From Cycas panzhihuaensis (Eukaryota > Cycadophyta): 64,000 nucleotides of DNA. The notes below the pieces were generated by a model, which worked only from the letters and a program-made list of their open reading frames with translations, was not told the DNA's origin and made no database searches. The stretch spans positions 78,499,741-78,563,740 of the forward strand of contig CM041465.1 of NCBI GenBank assembly GCA_023213395.1, given 5' to 3'. Each line of letters opens with the position of its first letter. Within the stretch, counting starts at the first letter, position 1. Below are positions 23,884 to 35,244 of the stretch, piece by piece. The translations under genes were made by a program, and so were the position numbers.

Positions 23884-24415
23884 GCCATGTACTATTTACC
23901 ATGTGCTTTATATATATTTTTCCTTCTTGTACTCCCATATGAGCAAGGGGTGGGACCTTATACAACTACTCTTGCCAGCTTCTGATTAATCCATGTATAC
24001 AAAGGGAGTTCCTACCCAACTGGCGGTTGTAGCGGCTAATAACCCATGCATTCTGGTAGATGGACTCCACTTCATATGGACTTTAGTAGCTTTCTTATTC
24101 AGTGCAGCAGTGTTTATGATCCAGCAGACTTTTGGAGACTCCTGCCATATGCCATATGCCATGTGCCATTTGTTTCTTATATATATATTTTCCTACTTGC
24201 ACTCCAATATGAGCAAGGGGTGGGACCTTATACAACTACTCTTGCTAGTTCATGATTGCTCCACGTATACAAAGAGAGTTCCTACTTAACTAGCGGTTAC
24301 AGCAGCTGATAAACCATGCATTCTGGTAGATGGACTCTACTTCATATGGACTACATCAGCTTTCTTATTGTGTGCAGCAGTGGTTATGATCTAGTAGATT
24401 TTTGGAGACTTGAGC
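23884..24415 (+). repeat. 270-bp tandem duplication in T1
   Basis: GAGCAAGGGGTGGGACCTTA occurs at 23941 and again at 24211, and flanking text stays in register (CATGCATTCTGGTAGATGGA, CTTTCTTATT). The copies differ by scattered changes. Confidence 0.9.
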
Positions 24416-24464
24416 TTATCATTGAAGTGACGACATTTATGTAATTGACTATTACAGGGGGGAA

Positions 24465-24744
24465 TGTTGGGTGTAATACTCAATTCCATTAGCCCTATAT
24501 AAACTCTCTCTATCTTTTGTATTCTATATTAGAGTTGTGGGCTACCTTGATATGTGTGCCACCTCTAAGTAGTCCAATGGGGTTCTATCTCTAGTGGTGA
24601 GGTTGTACTATAAGTATGTATTCTTATTTGTTTATAATTAAGTTTTGGCCAATTCTCCAACATGGTGTCTATTTTATGCATACTTCACCTTTTTATTACT
24701 CACCATTAGGGTTTGATATACTTGTTACATTACTAATTCTAACA
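24465..24744 (+). repeat. T1 LTR copy 3 (3' LTR)
   Basis: TGTTGGGTGTAATACTC to TTCTAACA, preceded by the purine tract and followed by AGTAT. Confidence 0.93.
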
Positions 24745-24789
24745 AGTATCATATATAATGAATATTATGGGAGAGAATGTCAAGCATAA
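24745..24789 (+). pseudogene. gag: element A Gag C-terminus running into the LTR (part 4 of 4)
   Basis: After T1 is removed, the element A frame continues as IIYNEYYGRECQA and stops at TAA 24787-24789. The codons for the last residues lie in the purine tract (24764-24777, ATTATGGGAGAGAA) and the first bases of the 3' LTR (TGTCAAGCATAA). The same overlap of coding frame, purine tract and LTR is seen in elements B and D. Confidence 0.65.
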
Positions 24790-25532
24790 TATTTATCACT
24801 ATATTAGGAATATGCGAGCCACCCTATAACCAACATATGATAAGGAAAGTTTTATTTTATTCATGTTTTATTATTATTTTAATTTTAAAATATTATCAAT
24901 TGAAGCGGGCTTCCACCCACCTCCTAAACCATAAATATTATGGGTGTTATACCCCAATGTTTTAATCAACACCACCTCAAATGTAAATTTATTAACTATT
25001 TTTTAATATAGATTAAATAATCTTCCTACTCTACTTAGTCTCTAAATCTCAGAAAGCTTATATTTATGATTGATCTACTCCACTTTCTCCTTCAAATAAT
25101 GACTTTAAGATGTTTTTTTCTTGACCTCAATACATCTTGCATGCATATATTTTTTGTTATCCACATGTACTAAAAAAAAAGTTACCAAAAAGTATTTTTG
25201 AGACACACAATCTCTAATTTCTTCCATTAACTTTCTCCCTTCATGTAGCTTTAAAAATATCTTCAAAACAAGCTTTAAATAACTTTTAAAATAACTTCAA
25301 AAATAATAATAATAAATAACCCTTAAAAATGCATTAAAATACAACACTCAAATAGTTTAAAAAATGACTTTTTAAATGGAATAAATAAGTCACTAGAAAA
25401 GGCACTAAATAGGTTCTTTAATAGCATAAATAATGGGTCTAAAAAACTAAATAGAATAGGCTCTAAAAATCTATTCCTTAAGGATTTAAACCTAGAGCTT
25501 TACTATCATGTTAAAATTGGTACATGAAAGTA
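24778..25532 (+). other. 3' LTR of element A (right end not found) and following sequence
   Basis: The LTR starts TGTCAAGCATAATATT right after the purine tract. Its CA end and target duplication could not be placed because the matching 5' LTR is outside the window. Somewhere before 25533 the sequence passes into the leader of minus-strand element E. No coding content seen. Confidence 0.5.
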
Positions 25533-25587
25533 GCTCTAATACCATGTTAGAATATATATAGAGTAACTCTTGATATCAATATGTCGA
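25533..25587 (-). other. Primer site and 5' LTR start of minus-strand element E
   Basis: On the minus strand the sequence reads CTAACA, then TGGTATTAGAGC (25544-25533), an LTR end followed by an initiator-Met type primer site with one change. The LTR (TGTTAGAATATATATAG on plus) is cut after 43 bp by copia 3 and probably continues at 40575. Confidence 0.65.
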
Positions 25588-26036
25588 TGTTAAAGAGAGG
25601 GTTACATTATACATTCACTAAACATCATCATTAATATTCAAAATAAAACACATACATATGTAAATATCAATCAATACATAGATGCACCATATTTGACATG
25701 TCAAAAAACCCCCTAGTCAAGATTAAAAAACCATCTCCTAAAATAATAATTTATAATAATAATAAATACATTACATAGTGAATATTATGAGGATCTCATC
25801 CTCCCTCTAAGTTGATGCCAGCCTATCCTATGTACAGCCTCCATCTCATTAGCCAAATCTTTAACCAACCTAACCAATCTCCTAAAATCTAGGAGGAGAG
25901 AATATCAAAATGGTGGTTTATTGAAATGGGCAGTTGTCTATTTTAACGAATTATACAATTAATTAATATAAAGTAATATTATGAAAGGACCTTTATAAAG
26001 ATAACGTTAATACATGAATATAAAATTATTCTAGTA
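25588..26036 (-). repeat. 3' LTR of copia 3
   Basis: Plus-strand ends TGTTAAAGAGAGGG and ATTCTAGTA (expected CA decayed). It pairs with 40131-40574, sharing CACCATATYTGA and CCTAAAATCTAGGAGGAGAG. Like the copia 1 LTR it contains CCCATTTCAAT on the coding strand. Confidence 0.9.
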
Positions 26037-27503
26037 TCCGCATTTAATGTTATCTTTTGTATAATAGATAATATAGAAGATAGAAAGAAGAAGAAGAAGA
26101 CTTCGGAATGGTGATCCCCCTTTGATGAAGATTTGTTCATTCTTCAATAATTCTTGAAGTTTCACAAACTTTATTTCTATCAATGGCTTTGTAAGAATAT
26201 TTGTAATCTGTAAATATATATATGACAATAAAATAGATTAATAGTATTATCATTTACAAGATTACATATAAAATATCAATATAGTTCTATATGTTTTATC
26301 CTAGAATGTATAATAGGATTAGTAGTAATGGATATCGCACCTTGATTATCAACATTAATTTTAATGGAAGAGTTATGAAATAAACTAAGTTCACTTAATA
26401 AATATTTAATCCAAAGCGTTTCTTTACTCACTTCTACCGATGCTTAATATTCAACTTCTATTATAGATAAAGTCAATGCTTACATTTTCTTACTAGACCA
26501 TGTGATAGGTGAGGAATCAAGAAAGAAGATGTAACCAGTTATAATTTTTCTATCATCAAAATCTTCCACCCAATCAAAATCTATGTATCTTATCAGTTTC
26601 AAGTTAGTATTACAGAAGTTATATGTTAAACCATGATAAATCATACCTTGAAAATATCTTAGAATTTATTTTGCTACTTTCTAGTGTGATTTATGAGGCT
26701 TTTGTATGTATCTAGAATACAAAGCAACAACATAGAAGAGATCCAGACGGGTATGGGTTAAGTAAATTAGACTACTTATCAATTGACGATATAAAGTAGG
26801 GTCACAAGGTGGGGATGAATAATTAGTTGTTAAACACCTGATTATAGAGGTGTAGGAGCTAGCTTGGCATTATCTATATTAAACCTTTTATTAGATCAAT
26901 AATATACTTAGGTTAAGAAATAGTGATTTTTTACTCTGATTGATAAATTTAGAAACCTAAAAAGTAATTTAACAGACCTAAGTCTGTCATTTCAAATTTA
27001 TTCATTAGAATTGATTTTAATTAACGAATATGAGAAAGTATAGAACCAGTTATAATAATATCATCTACATAAAGAATTAAAATGGTGATATTATCATCTT
27101 GTCTTTGAAAATAGAGATTATGATTACTAATACACTTGGTATATCCATTTTGTAAAAGATAGTCATCAATTTTAGTATACCAAGCTCATGGAGCATATTT
27201 AAGACCATATAAAGATTTATTTAACTTATAGACAATATTAGGGTTACTGAGAAAACTAGGAGGTTATTTCATGTAGATTTCTTCATTAAGGGTATTGTTT
27301 AAGAAGGCACTCTTAACATCTATTTGATGAATTTGCCAACCAAATTTTACTATTGAAGCTATGATGGTTTTAATTATGTTTATTTTGGCTATAGGAGCAA
27401 AAGTTTTAGTATAGTCAATACCATTAACTTGTAAAAAACCTTTGACTACTAAACGAGCTCTATGTTTTTCAATTGCTCCTTCTAAGTTGTACTTGGTTTG
27501 GTA
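26037..27503 (-). pseudogene. pol: copia 3 reverse transcriptase (3' part) and RNase H
   Basis: From the copia 4 junction downward the minus strand reads KHRARLVVKGFLQVNGIDY, QIHQIDVKSAFLNN and LYVDDIIITG (near 27075-27045); the YVDD box is intact. RNase H pieces GYIFFLDSSPITWSSKK and EVSKETLWIK lie near 26530-26390, and ILTKPL near 26190. The decayed purine tract (TTAAATGCGGA) abuts the 3' LTR at 26037-26047. Several stops. Confidence 0.88.
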
Positions 27504-27830
27504 TGAAAGAGGTTAATGTATCAAGGTCATTTGTGTAGATCAATTATGTGACCTTAGGATATATTATTAGCATTAGTCTCTTAATGAAATTTACTTTATA
27601 TGTATTTAGATGTAATTTCAGGTTCATGTCATTAGGCAGGAAAATCCTAACCCTAATGCTCACCCTTAATAATAAAAAGTGAAATCTCAAGGAGGGAGTC
27701 ATCATTCATTCTCACCTCTAAGCTTGCTCTCATATCTTGTTTCATCTTCATTTTCATTCTCCATTGCCATTGTGTGTATGTGAGTGATTTATCCCCTAGA
27801 TCCATCATTCCTTCATGTGGTATCAAAGCC
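27504..27830 (+). repeat. 5' LTR of copia 4 and primer site
   Basis: LTR 27504-27815. After a 2-base spacer comes TGGTATCAAAGCC (27818-27830), the initiator-Met primer site with one change. Confidence 0.94.
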
Positions 27831-29891
27831 AGAAGGGGATCTATTCACTCCATTCCACTTGCATGGAGTCATTTTGCCTCTCCTTCACCTTCAATGTGAA
27901 GTATTGAGAGTGCATTCCTTATTTTTTTAACATTTTGATAGTATAAAATTATAGTATTTTATATATTGCTACTTTGTACATGTGTGCAAAAATTCAGAGG
28001 TGAAGAATACATGTTTTTAAAGCTATTCAGCTGCCGGAACAGTCCCGGAAGCATTAAAGGCCCAAAATTTCATAAACATTCAACCATCTTAGAATTTGAT
28101 GAAATTTGGCATGCAAGGTCCCCTTCACTAGAGGATCATTTATGTCTTCTATAGAAACTTCAGATTCATCCTATAATAGTGAGTTTTGGCTGTGACAAAA
28201 AGGGTAAATTTTATGGATAAGTGATTTAAAGTACTTTTCCTAATGAAATCCTTCAATTATAAGCTGAAGATCTGAAAGTTTTATTAATGGATCTAGTAGA
28301 TTTATGTATTAATATCAGTATAAGATAAATCTCATCAAATTTCATCTACTGATTAGTGAGATCTATGCAGTTTTCTTACGATTGCTGATTTTGCCTACTC
28401 AACACTATAAAGGACCTTGTAAGGGCATTTAAGGTAAATTTTTGGCATATTTTACAGATGGTGAAGAAGAAAAAGTTAATATACATGTCAAAATATAACT
28501 TTTAACATATTGAAGTCTAGATTCTGAGATAATTGATCTGGCATGATTTTACTTTGGTGCTTTTTCAGGCAGAAAAGTTTTTGTGCCTTTTCTAAAATTT
28601 GACTTCATAAATCTATCAGAAATGACATTCTGAATACTTTTTCCTTCTATTATAAATTTAGATTTCATCATTTAGGCCTTCATATTTGTAATTTCTAAAA
28701 ATTTACCCATTTATCATTATTTGTAAATTTTGTAGAAAAATCACAAAATAGGGCAAAATAGCATGCATATAGATTTAGAAAAATCATCATTTTAGCAGAA
28801 CATTGATCCACGTTTTAGCCTATTATGGCTTTTGTATCAAAACTTCCAAAATTATATTTAGAAACATTATACTAAAGCAAGGGAAACCTTGGATCGGAAG
28901 CAACATCTGGTTCCCCTGCTAAATTTAGCATATTTTTTTATTTGCACACATAGCATAAAACATCACAAAAGAAGCAATAATAATAAAGCATCACAAAAGT
29001 AATAGCAATAATAAAGCATCACAAAAGCAGTAATAACAATAAGGCAAGCACGAAAAGTAAGCAAGCACATTTGGTAAGTTTCTATTTCAATATTCAGTTA
29101 TACAAAAATATCTTACACTATTCCTAAAAGGAATCTCATCCATATGATCTATACCGCTAGTTCTTGACTTGTGTGCACACTTGCCTTGGTTAAAATAGAC
29201 CAAGGTTGGCCGAAGTCCAAGCCCTAAGGGAGGTGTGAGTTTCATATTGGGTCTGGTCTTAACCGAAATAGTGGTGGAGGGACAGGTTAGCCATACCTAC
29301 AGCCTCCAATCAGGGATAATCTTGATAACCACCCAAGAAAACTAAAACCCTTAATGCAAGATTAAACTATATCCAATCCAATATCTATCATAGCCATGGG
29401 TATGCACGTATCGTTTGATACACAGTACCGTTTGATGGCTATGGTCCAATATCCATCATAGCCATGGGATACGTAGTACCGTTTGACTCTTTGAAGGAGG
29501 TATATAGCTGCTCATTGGTGAACTGGATGAGGACTGGGAGTACCTGGGCTCCACTGTGACTTGGATTTCATCACCAAGTGTAGGTGTGGGTATCGCAGGT
29601 TAAGGTCCTAATCGTATACTAGAAGCCTTAGGCATCAAAACCTCACCTACATTTTGACATAAGTGAGAGGTTAGTGGCATAACACATCAGCACTCTTTGC
29701 CAACTCTATATTAGGCCTCATTCTTGTATCGTTACTTATATTCATTTTTTATATAATTATTGAAAAATATTTAATCATTGCTTGCTTCTCATCATAATAA
29801 TCATTTCTACATCCTTACTACGCCAAGTGTACTAGCCACACGTGTTAGTGGCACATACTTATATCATCTCTTCTACTTCTTCATCATCACC
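27831..29891 (+). other. Copia 4 leader (about 2.1 kb, non-coding)
   Basis: No coding frame with family similarity. It contains degenerate AATAAAGCATCACAAAAG repeats (about 28968-29040) and a short hairpin CCTTGGT...ACCAAGG near 29183. It does not contain an obvious copy of the GGTCA/TGACC leader block seen in the other elements. Confidence 0.6.
29378..29480 (+). repeat. Short direct and inverted repeats in copia 4 leader
   Basis: CCAATATCTATCATAGCCAT at 29378 recurs as CCAATATCCATCATAGCCAT at 29446, each followed by a GTACCGTTTGA motif. CATAGCCAT also pairs with ATGGCTATG between them, so the segment can fold into alternative hairpins. Confidence 0.75.
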
Positions 29892-30860
29892 ATGTCATCT
29901 CAATTCAAGAAAAATGTTAACTGCATATTGAAAGGCAAAGAAAATTGGGATATATGGTACACTAGAATTAAAAATACTATAAAGTATGAAGGCCTTTGGA
30001 GAGCCCACTTGTAGCCTACACCCAACATACCAACAACAGCTACAATAGCTGCTTCTAGTGGATCTGCCCCAACAACTCCTATAGATACTATAACTAAACT
30101 ACAATGGGAGATAGATGATGAAAAGATTCACGCAGGAATTTTGTTAGTCATTGATCACTCTTTGCACAACTTGATAAATGAAGATGAACATGATACAGCT
30201 TGGAAGGTCCTAGAAGTTCTTAGAAAGAACTTTGATACAAAGTCAGATTTAGAATTTATTCATCTTGTTTTGAAAATGAACAAATTAAAAATGCAGAAGG
30301 GAAGAGCTCATGAGACACTAAATCTCCTTCGACCAATCAAATAGGCAATTGACAAAGACTTTAAGACCTAATGCATCACTTGGGCATTTTTGATCCAGTT
30401 ATATTTACATGTCCCTGATTATAAAAACTTGCTTGGAAGTCTTCAATCTAGTGGAACATTAAAGATACTAAACTTCGAAGCACTTGCCGAGAAGTTCATA
30501 AAATTTGACAAGACCTTTGATACAAACTTTGTAGCCTCTAACTCTCTTCCAGATGCAGCCTTTGAGGTAGAAGAAGAAGTTTGCTACACAAAAAATCAAG
30601 GTCCCTCTCATGACAGAGGAAATAACCAAGCAAGAGGAAGAGGAAGAAATATGGGAAATCGTCTACAAGGTCAATCAAACCCTTAATCATAGCCTTGATA
30701 GTTTCAAGGCTAAGGGCCACCTCAACAAAGAGTAATATAGTCAGGCCAAACTAGTACTTCTTCAAGGACTGGTAATCGAACTATTATATGTGATCAGTGT
30801 AATCATAAAAGACACTTAGCAAAAGATTATAGAACCACCACTTATAAGTTAGCCAAGTTC
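29892..30860 (+). pseudogene. gag: copia 4 Gag, nearly in frame
   Basis: ATG 29892 opens MSSQFKKNVNCILKGKENWD; the Gag domain Trp motif (NWDIWYTRIKNTIKYEGLW) follows. Later text includes HDTAWKVLEVLRKNFDTKSD and an Arg/Gly-rich stretch (NNQARGRGRNMGN near 30622). A zinc knuckle lies near 30790 (CDQCNHKRHLAKDY, CX2CX4HX4C with the last Cys changed to Tyr). Only a few TAG/TAA codons interrupt it and no frameshift is needed. Confidence 0.9.
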
Positions 30861-31059
30861 CAACCAAAACATGGAGCCCACAATGCTGAAGAAACTTATG
30901 AAGAATCCTTTAGTGGTGCAGGTTTTGTATAAGCACACATTCAAAGAATTGAGAGATCTTCGGTATCAAATGCCATTAACCAACCAAAGAGATTCTTTGA
31001 AGCTTGGTGTAGATATATCACTTGTGAATTTCCTTCACCAATGCCAAGCCCTATTGGAA

Positions 31060-32481
31060 TTGCCAACAGCATGGCTTCAATCGATGGACAGTGGATCATG
31101 GACACAGGAGCAACTTAATATATGACATATAATCGTAGTCTATATCAAACATTTGACTCAAATATTCATGGAGTTATTTACATGGTTGATAAATCACAAT
31201 AACATGTTGAAGGAATTGGCAACATTCGCCTAAAACTCCTAGGCTTAGAAGATTTTACATTACTTGATATCTTATACATACAAAATCTCAAACAAAGCCT
31301 ACTCTCTTTATCCACACTTGTTTCTCGTAGATTTGATTTGAGTATAACCACAAATTACCAGACTCTTAAGGTCATTCACCCTCTAACTAATCAGGTGATT
31401 TTGACTGGACATCTCTCTAACAAACTCTTTTGACTGAATGACTCTCTATCTTCTGAAGCCCATTATGCCCAAAGCCCTTGTTTCAATGAAGAATTTATAT
31501 TTAATTTCATCTTGACCCATCCAACGTTGTCACCAGAAGCTCTTTGGCATGCTCGTATGGGCTATGTTTACATTGATAGACTTAGAGATCTTTCTAATAC
31601 TCTTCCAAACCTTCCAAAGTTTTCCTCTAAGCCTTTTAAATGTGAAGCTTGTATCATTGCCAAATCTCATTGATAACCCTTTCCTAAAAGTCAGTGGAAA
31701 TTGAGCCATCCTTTACAATTAGTACAATCTAATTTATATAGGCTAATGCCCATTCCTTCACTGAAGGGCAAGCTATATTACATCTCTTTCATTGACGATT
31801 TTACTAGAAAAGTATAGGTAGCTTTTCTACACAAGAAAGATGAAGCATTCCGTATATTCAAGGAATTCAAAACCCTCACTTAAAAAGAGTCAGGTTATCA
31901 ACTCAAATGTCTTCGAACTGATAATGGTGGTGAATATACCTTACATGAGTTTGAAAGCTACCTTCAAGATAATGGCATCAAGCATCAAACAGTAGTAGCA
32001 GGTACCCCACAACAAAATAGAGTTGTTGAGTGCATGAATAGGACAATCATGAATATGGCTCGTGCTATGTTAATATATAAAAATGTACCTGCCTATCTAT
32101 GGGTTGAAGTAATCTGGATAGCCGTTTATTATATCAATGATGTTAGCCCATCAAAGGAAGTACAATCACCTAATGAAATGTGGTCAAGACAAGCCCCTAT
32201 TATTCACTACTTTAAAATTTTTGCCTCTACCTGCTATGCCTATATTCTAGATGCAGATCAAAATAAACTCCAACCAATGGCACTTAAAGGCATCTTTGTT
32301 GGATATCCTATGGATAAGAAAGGGTATAAGTTCTTCATACCTTCACAATAAAAAAATATTGTTACCAGAGATGTCATTTTTGCGGAGATAGAGGATCAAT
32401 TACTTAAATTAGACTCCATAGTACCCTCACGCTGCTACAATAATGCTATCAAGTATGATGTTCAGATTCTAAAATTTGGAG
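31060..32481 (+). pseudogene. pol: copia 4 protease and integrase
   Basis: Same frame as gag. Protease box WIMDTGAT (near 31095) is intact. GAG-pre-integrase ALWHARMGYVYIDRL near 31540 and CEACIIAKSH near 31642 give the zinc residues. Integrase core shows YISFIDDFTRKV (31779), LRTDNGGEY (31913) and TPQQNRVVECMNRT (32002), keeping D, D and E. The tail KGIFVGYPMDKKGYKFFIPS ends near 32345. A few stops replace Trp or Gln. Confidence 0.93.
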
Positions 32482-33725
32482 GGAGGGGGGGGCAGATATA
32501 AATTACTCTAAATGTTGGAAGCTGACAATAGAGCTTTGGAGGATACAAGTTGTGACTCTAAACCAATGAGTGTACATCCATCACCGTCTTTTGAAGATAA
32601 CAAAGTTGACAAAGGCAAAGCTATTATAGAAGAACCATCCTCTCCACTTTCAGTTGACAAAGGCAAAATAGTGGTAGAAGGACCATCTTCCTCAGGCACA
32701 TCAATATCCTCCTCACAAAATAATCATTTTAATGAATATGATGAAAACCAAGAAGCTGGGGAAATAAGGATATCATTCCCAACTCAAGGATCTTGAGAAG
32801 CCCGCCAACTCAGTAAGGATATATGACTAAATAAAGTGGGCAAAACTGGCACTCAAAGTGCCCATAGAGTAAGGATGCAGGAATTATTATATACTGAGCT
32901 TGAACTAGCAAAATTATACCTTACTCTTAATGAAGAGCCCTTAACATACCAAGAAGCTATAAAGCATATAGCTTGGAGAAATTCCATGAATGAAAGAGTA
33001 CCAATCTCTTATCAAGAATGGTACATGGAAGCTCGTTGATCTACCACTTGGCAGAAAGGTAGTTCAAAATAAATGGATGTTCAAAAACAAATATAAATCA
33101 GATGACGGCCTTGAAAAACACAAGGCGAGGTTGGTAGCTAAAGTATTTACACAAAGGGAAGGCATCGACTACACTGAAGTCTTTGCACCTTCAACCTAGT
33201 GGCCCACAATTAGAACTCTTGTGGCCTTAGCTGCTCAACAGGATTAGAAAATCCATCAACTCAGTATTAAGACCACATTTCTCAATGGAGATCTTAAAGA
33301 AAAAATTTACATAGCTCAACCAAAAGGATATGAGATCGAAGGTCAAGAGCATAAGGTTTGTAAGCTTAAAAAGTCCTTGTATGGCCTTAAACAAGCCCCT
33401 TGCGCTTGGTTTGCCAAGTTGTCTAAAAGGATGAGGCAACTTAGATACAAGGTTTGTGACTATCAAGATATTGATACAACATTATTCATCAAGCGCCATA
33501 AGGATAAAGTCACATATCTCATAATCTTTGTGGATGACATACTAGTAACGGGTAATAGTGAACAGGTAATAAGCCAGCTGAAAAAGGACCTTGGCAAAAC
33601 GTTTAAAGTGTCTGACCTTGGTTTGATGAAATATTACTTGGGAATTGAAGTAACACAAAAGAATAGAAAATTTTTCCTCTCTCAAGAAAAATACATCAAT
33701 AATCTTCTAACCAAGTTTTAGTTAG
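32482..33725 (+). pseudogene. pol: copia 4 linker and reverse transcriptase
   Basis: A G-rich run (32482-32492) marks a frame change. The Ser/Asp/Lys linker (32512-32790) repeats VDKGKAIIEEPSS as VDKGKIVVEGPSS. RT begins near 32930 (EPLTYQEAIKH), shifts frame again at about 32990, then reads NKWMFKNKYKSDDGLEKHKA, LYGLKQAPCAWF and LIIFVDDILVTG (33519-33554), so the catalytic FVDD box is intact. Confidence 0.93.
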
Positions 33726-34470
33726 GAGATGCTCAACCAGTGATGTTACCTATGGATCCTAACACCAAACTCTCAGTTGAAGGTGACACTAGGGAGGCAA
33801 ACACAACACTCTACAGGAAACTTATAGGTAGTTTCATCTACACTACTAATACAAGGCCAGATATTAGACACTCTATCGGCATTCTTGCTTGTTACATGAT
33901 AAATCCTAAGAAGAATCATTGGCAGACAGCGGTGCGAGTGTTAAGATACCTTAAGATGACCAATAAATATGGTCTGTTGTATGAACCTAATTCAAACTTC
34001 AAGCTTTCTACATACATAGACTCAAACTTTGCAAGAGATAAAGATATAGGAAGATCTATATTTAGGTATGTAACATTTCTTGGAACAACAACAATATCAT
34101 GGAGATCCAGACAATAGAAGATGGTTGCAGATTCAACTGCTGAAGCTGAATACATTACTGCTTATGAGACTAGTAAAGAGGTGATATGCCTGAGAAAATT
34201 ATTAAAAATATTGAATATCACCCAAACAAGTCCTACGAGTCTTTATGTGGATAATCAATCAGTAATCTGCATGGTAAAAAATCCTATATTTCATAATTGT
34301 ACCAAACACATAAGTACGAAAGTCCACAGGATTAGGGAACTTATTCATGATGGCATACTTCAATTACATTACTATCCCATAGTAGATTAAGTGGCTGATA
34401 TCTTCACCAAACCACTGCAAAGGGTGAAGTTTGAATAGTTCCAAAGGCAGCTCGACCTTAGGGCCTCCAT
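33726..34470 (+). pseudogene. pol: copia 4 RNase H
   Basis: LYRKLIGSFIYTTNTRPDI leads into RNase H: YIDSNFARDKDIGRS (34013), STAEAEYITAYETSKEV (34134), LYVDNQSVICMVKNPIFHN (34240) and VADIFTKPL (34391). Catalytic Asp, Glu and Asp are visible. Same frame as the RT with single stops. Confidence 0.93.
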
Positions 34471-34510
34471 CTTTGATTGATCAAAGAAGATGGTAACAGG
34501 ATCATCATAC

Positions 34511-34614
34511 TCTATTCTCTTCGTAAAAATCCCTTGTGGGCACAGAAGAATAAGAGTAAGTCTCTGCTCTATCCTCTTTGTGAAAACCCCATGTGGGCAC
34601 AGAAGGATAAGGGT
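34511..34614 (+). repeat. 57-bp-period duplication before copia 4 3' LTR
   Basis: TCTATTCTCTTCGTAAAAAT...GTGGGCACAGAAGAATAAG at 34511 recurs at 34568 with few changes. Non-coding, downstream of pol. Confidence 0.85.
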
Positions 34615-34914
34615 TGTACTTGTTTTAGAAAATCAGAACCTGTGAAAACCTAAAAGGGTATAGGGGATGACCAAATAATATATGGAGTCTTAGCAGATTA
34701 AGCTACACATTTAAGCTACTTGGCTATCATGCTACATTAAAGAGATGCCTTAGCCATTTTGATTTATAAAAGGGGCTATAGATCTTAGAAAGTTCATGGA
34801 TTTTTATTCCCCATAAGGGTTTTCCCACAAAAGTGTCATTTAGAATTTTAATGTAATAATGAGGCTCAAATGAAGACCTCATAGAATAGATTTTCTAAAA
34901 ATGACCTTCCACCA

Positions 34915-35239
34915 TTAAGGGGGGGATTGAAAGAGGTTAATGTATCAAGGTCATTTGTGTAGATCAATTATGTGACCTTAGGATATATTATTAGCATTAG
35001 TCTCTTAATGAAATATACTTTATGTGCATTTAGATGTAATTTTGGGTTCATGTCATTAAGCGGGAAAATCATAACGCTAATGCTCACCCTCAATAATAAA
35101 AGGTGAAATCTCAAGGAGGGAGTCATCATTCATTCTCACCTCCAAGATTGCTCTCATATCTTGTTTCATCTTCATTTTTATTCTCCATTGCCATTGTGTG
35201 CATGTGAGTGATTTATCTCCTAGATCCATCCTTCCTTCA
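34915..35239 (+). repeat. Polypurine tract and 3' LTR of copia 4
   Basis: The purine run with seven G (34919-34925) ends just before the LTR, which starts TGAAAGAGG at 34928 and ends CTTCA at 35239, followed by TGGTA. Confidence 0.94.
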
Positions 35240-35244
35240 TGGTA

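Larger units (their letters stand above)
21221..24464 (+). other. T1 internal region (non-coding)
   Basis: No recognisable coding domain. It holds a purine-rich low-complexity tract (21788-21855, A/G runs), a moderately GC-rich stretch at 22470-22980 whose origin I cannot identify, the leader quasi-palindrome at 23150-23240, and tandem duplications at 23627-23760 and 23884-24415. Short open frames in it show no family motif. Confidence 0.65.
20612..24744 (+). mobile_element. Non-autonomous LTR element T1 with three LTRs
   Basis: Three near-identical LTRs of about 280 bp (20612-20891, 20929-21208, 24465-24744). The first two are separated by only 37 bp that include a primer site. A primer site TGGTATCAGAGC (21209-21220) and a purine tract ACAGGGGGGAA (24454-24464) frame a 3.2-kb internal region with no protease, integrase or RT. 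Target duplication GGTAT/AGTAT (20607-20611, 24745-24749) has one transition. The internal region carries the leader quasi-palindrome and two tandem duplications. Size and lack of genes fit a non-autonomous (LARD-like) element. Confidence 0.9.
27504..35239 (+). mobile_element. Ty1/copia retrotransposon 4, inserted in copia 3 reverse transcriptase
   Basis: 7736 bp with 312-bp LTRs (27504-27815, 34928-35239) bounded TGAAAGAGG...CCTTCA and a perfect TGGTA duplication (27499-27503, 35240-35244). By hand count the LTRs differ at about 17 of 312 positions, making it the youngest full element here. Gag through integrase stay in one frame with stops; two frameshifts follow (a G run at about 32482-32492, and about 32990). 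It interrupts copia 3, so it is younger. Confidence 0.95.

Noticed and set aside
30871-31125. 84-codon open frame
   Set aside because: It is out of frame with the copia 4 polyprotein; the protease box DTGA lies in the other frame at the same place.
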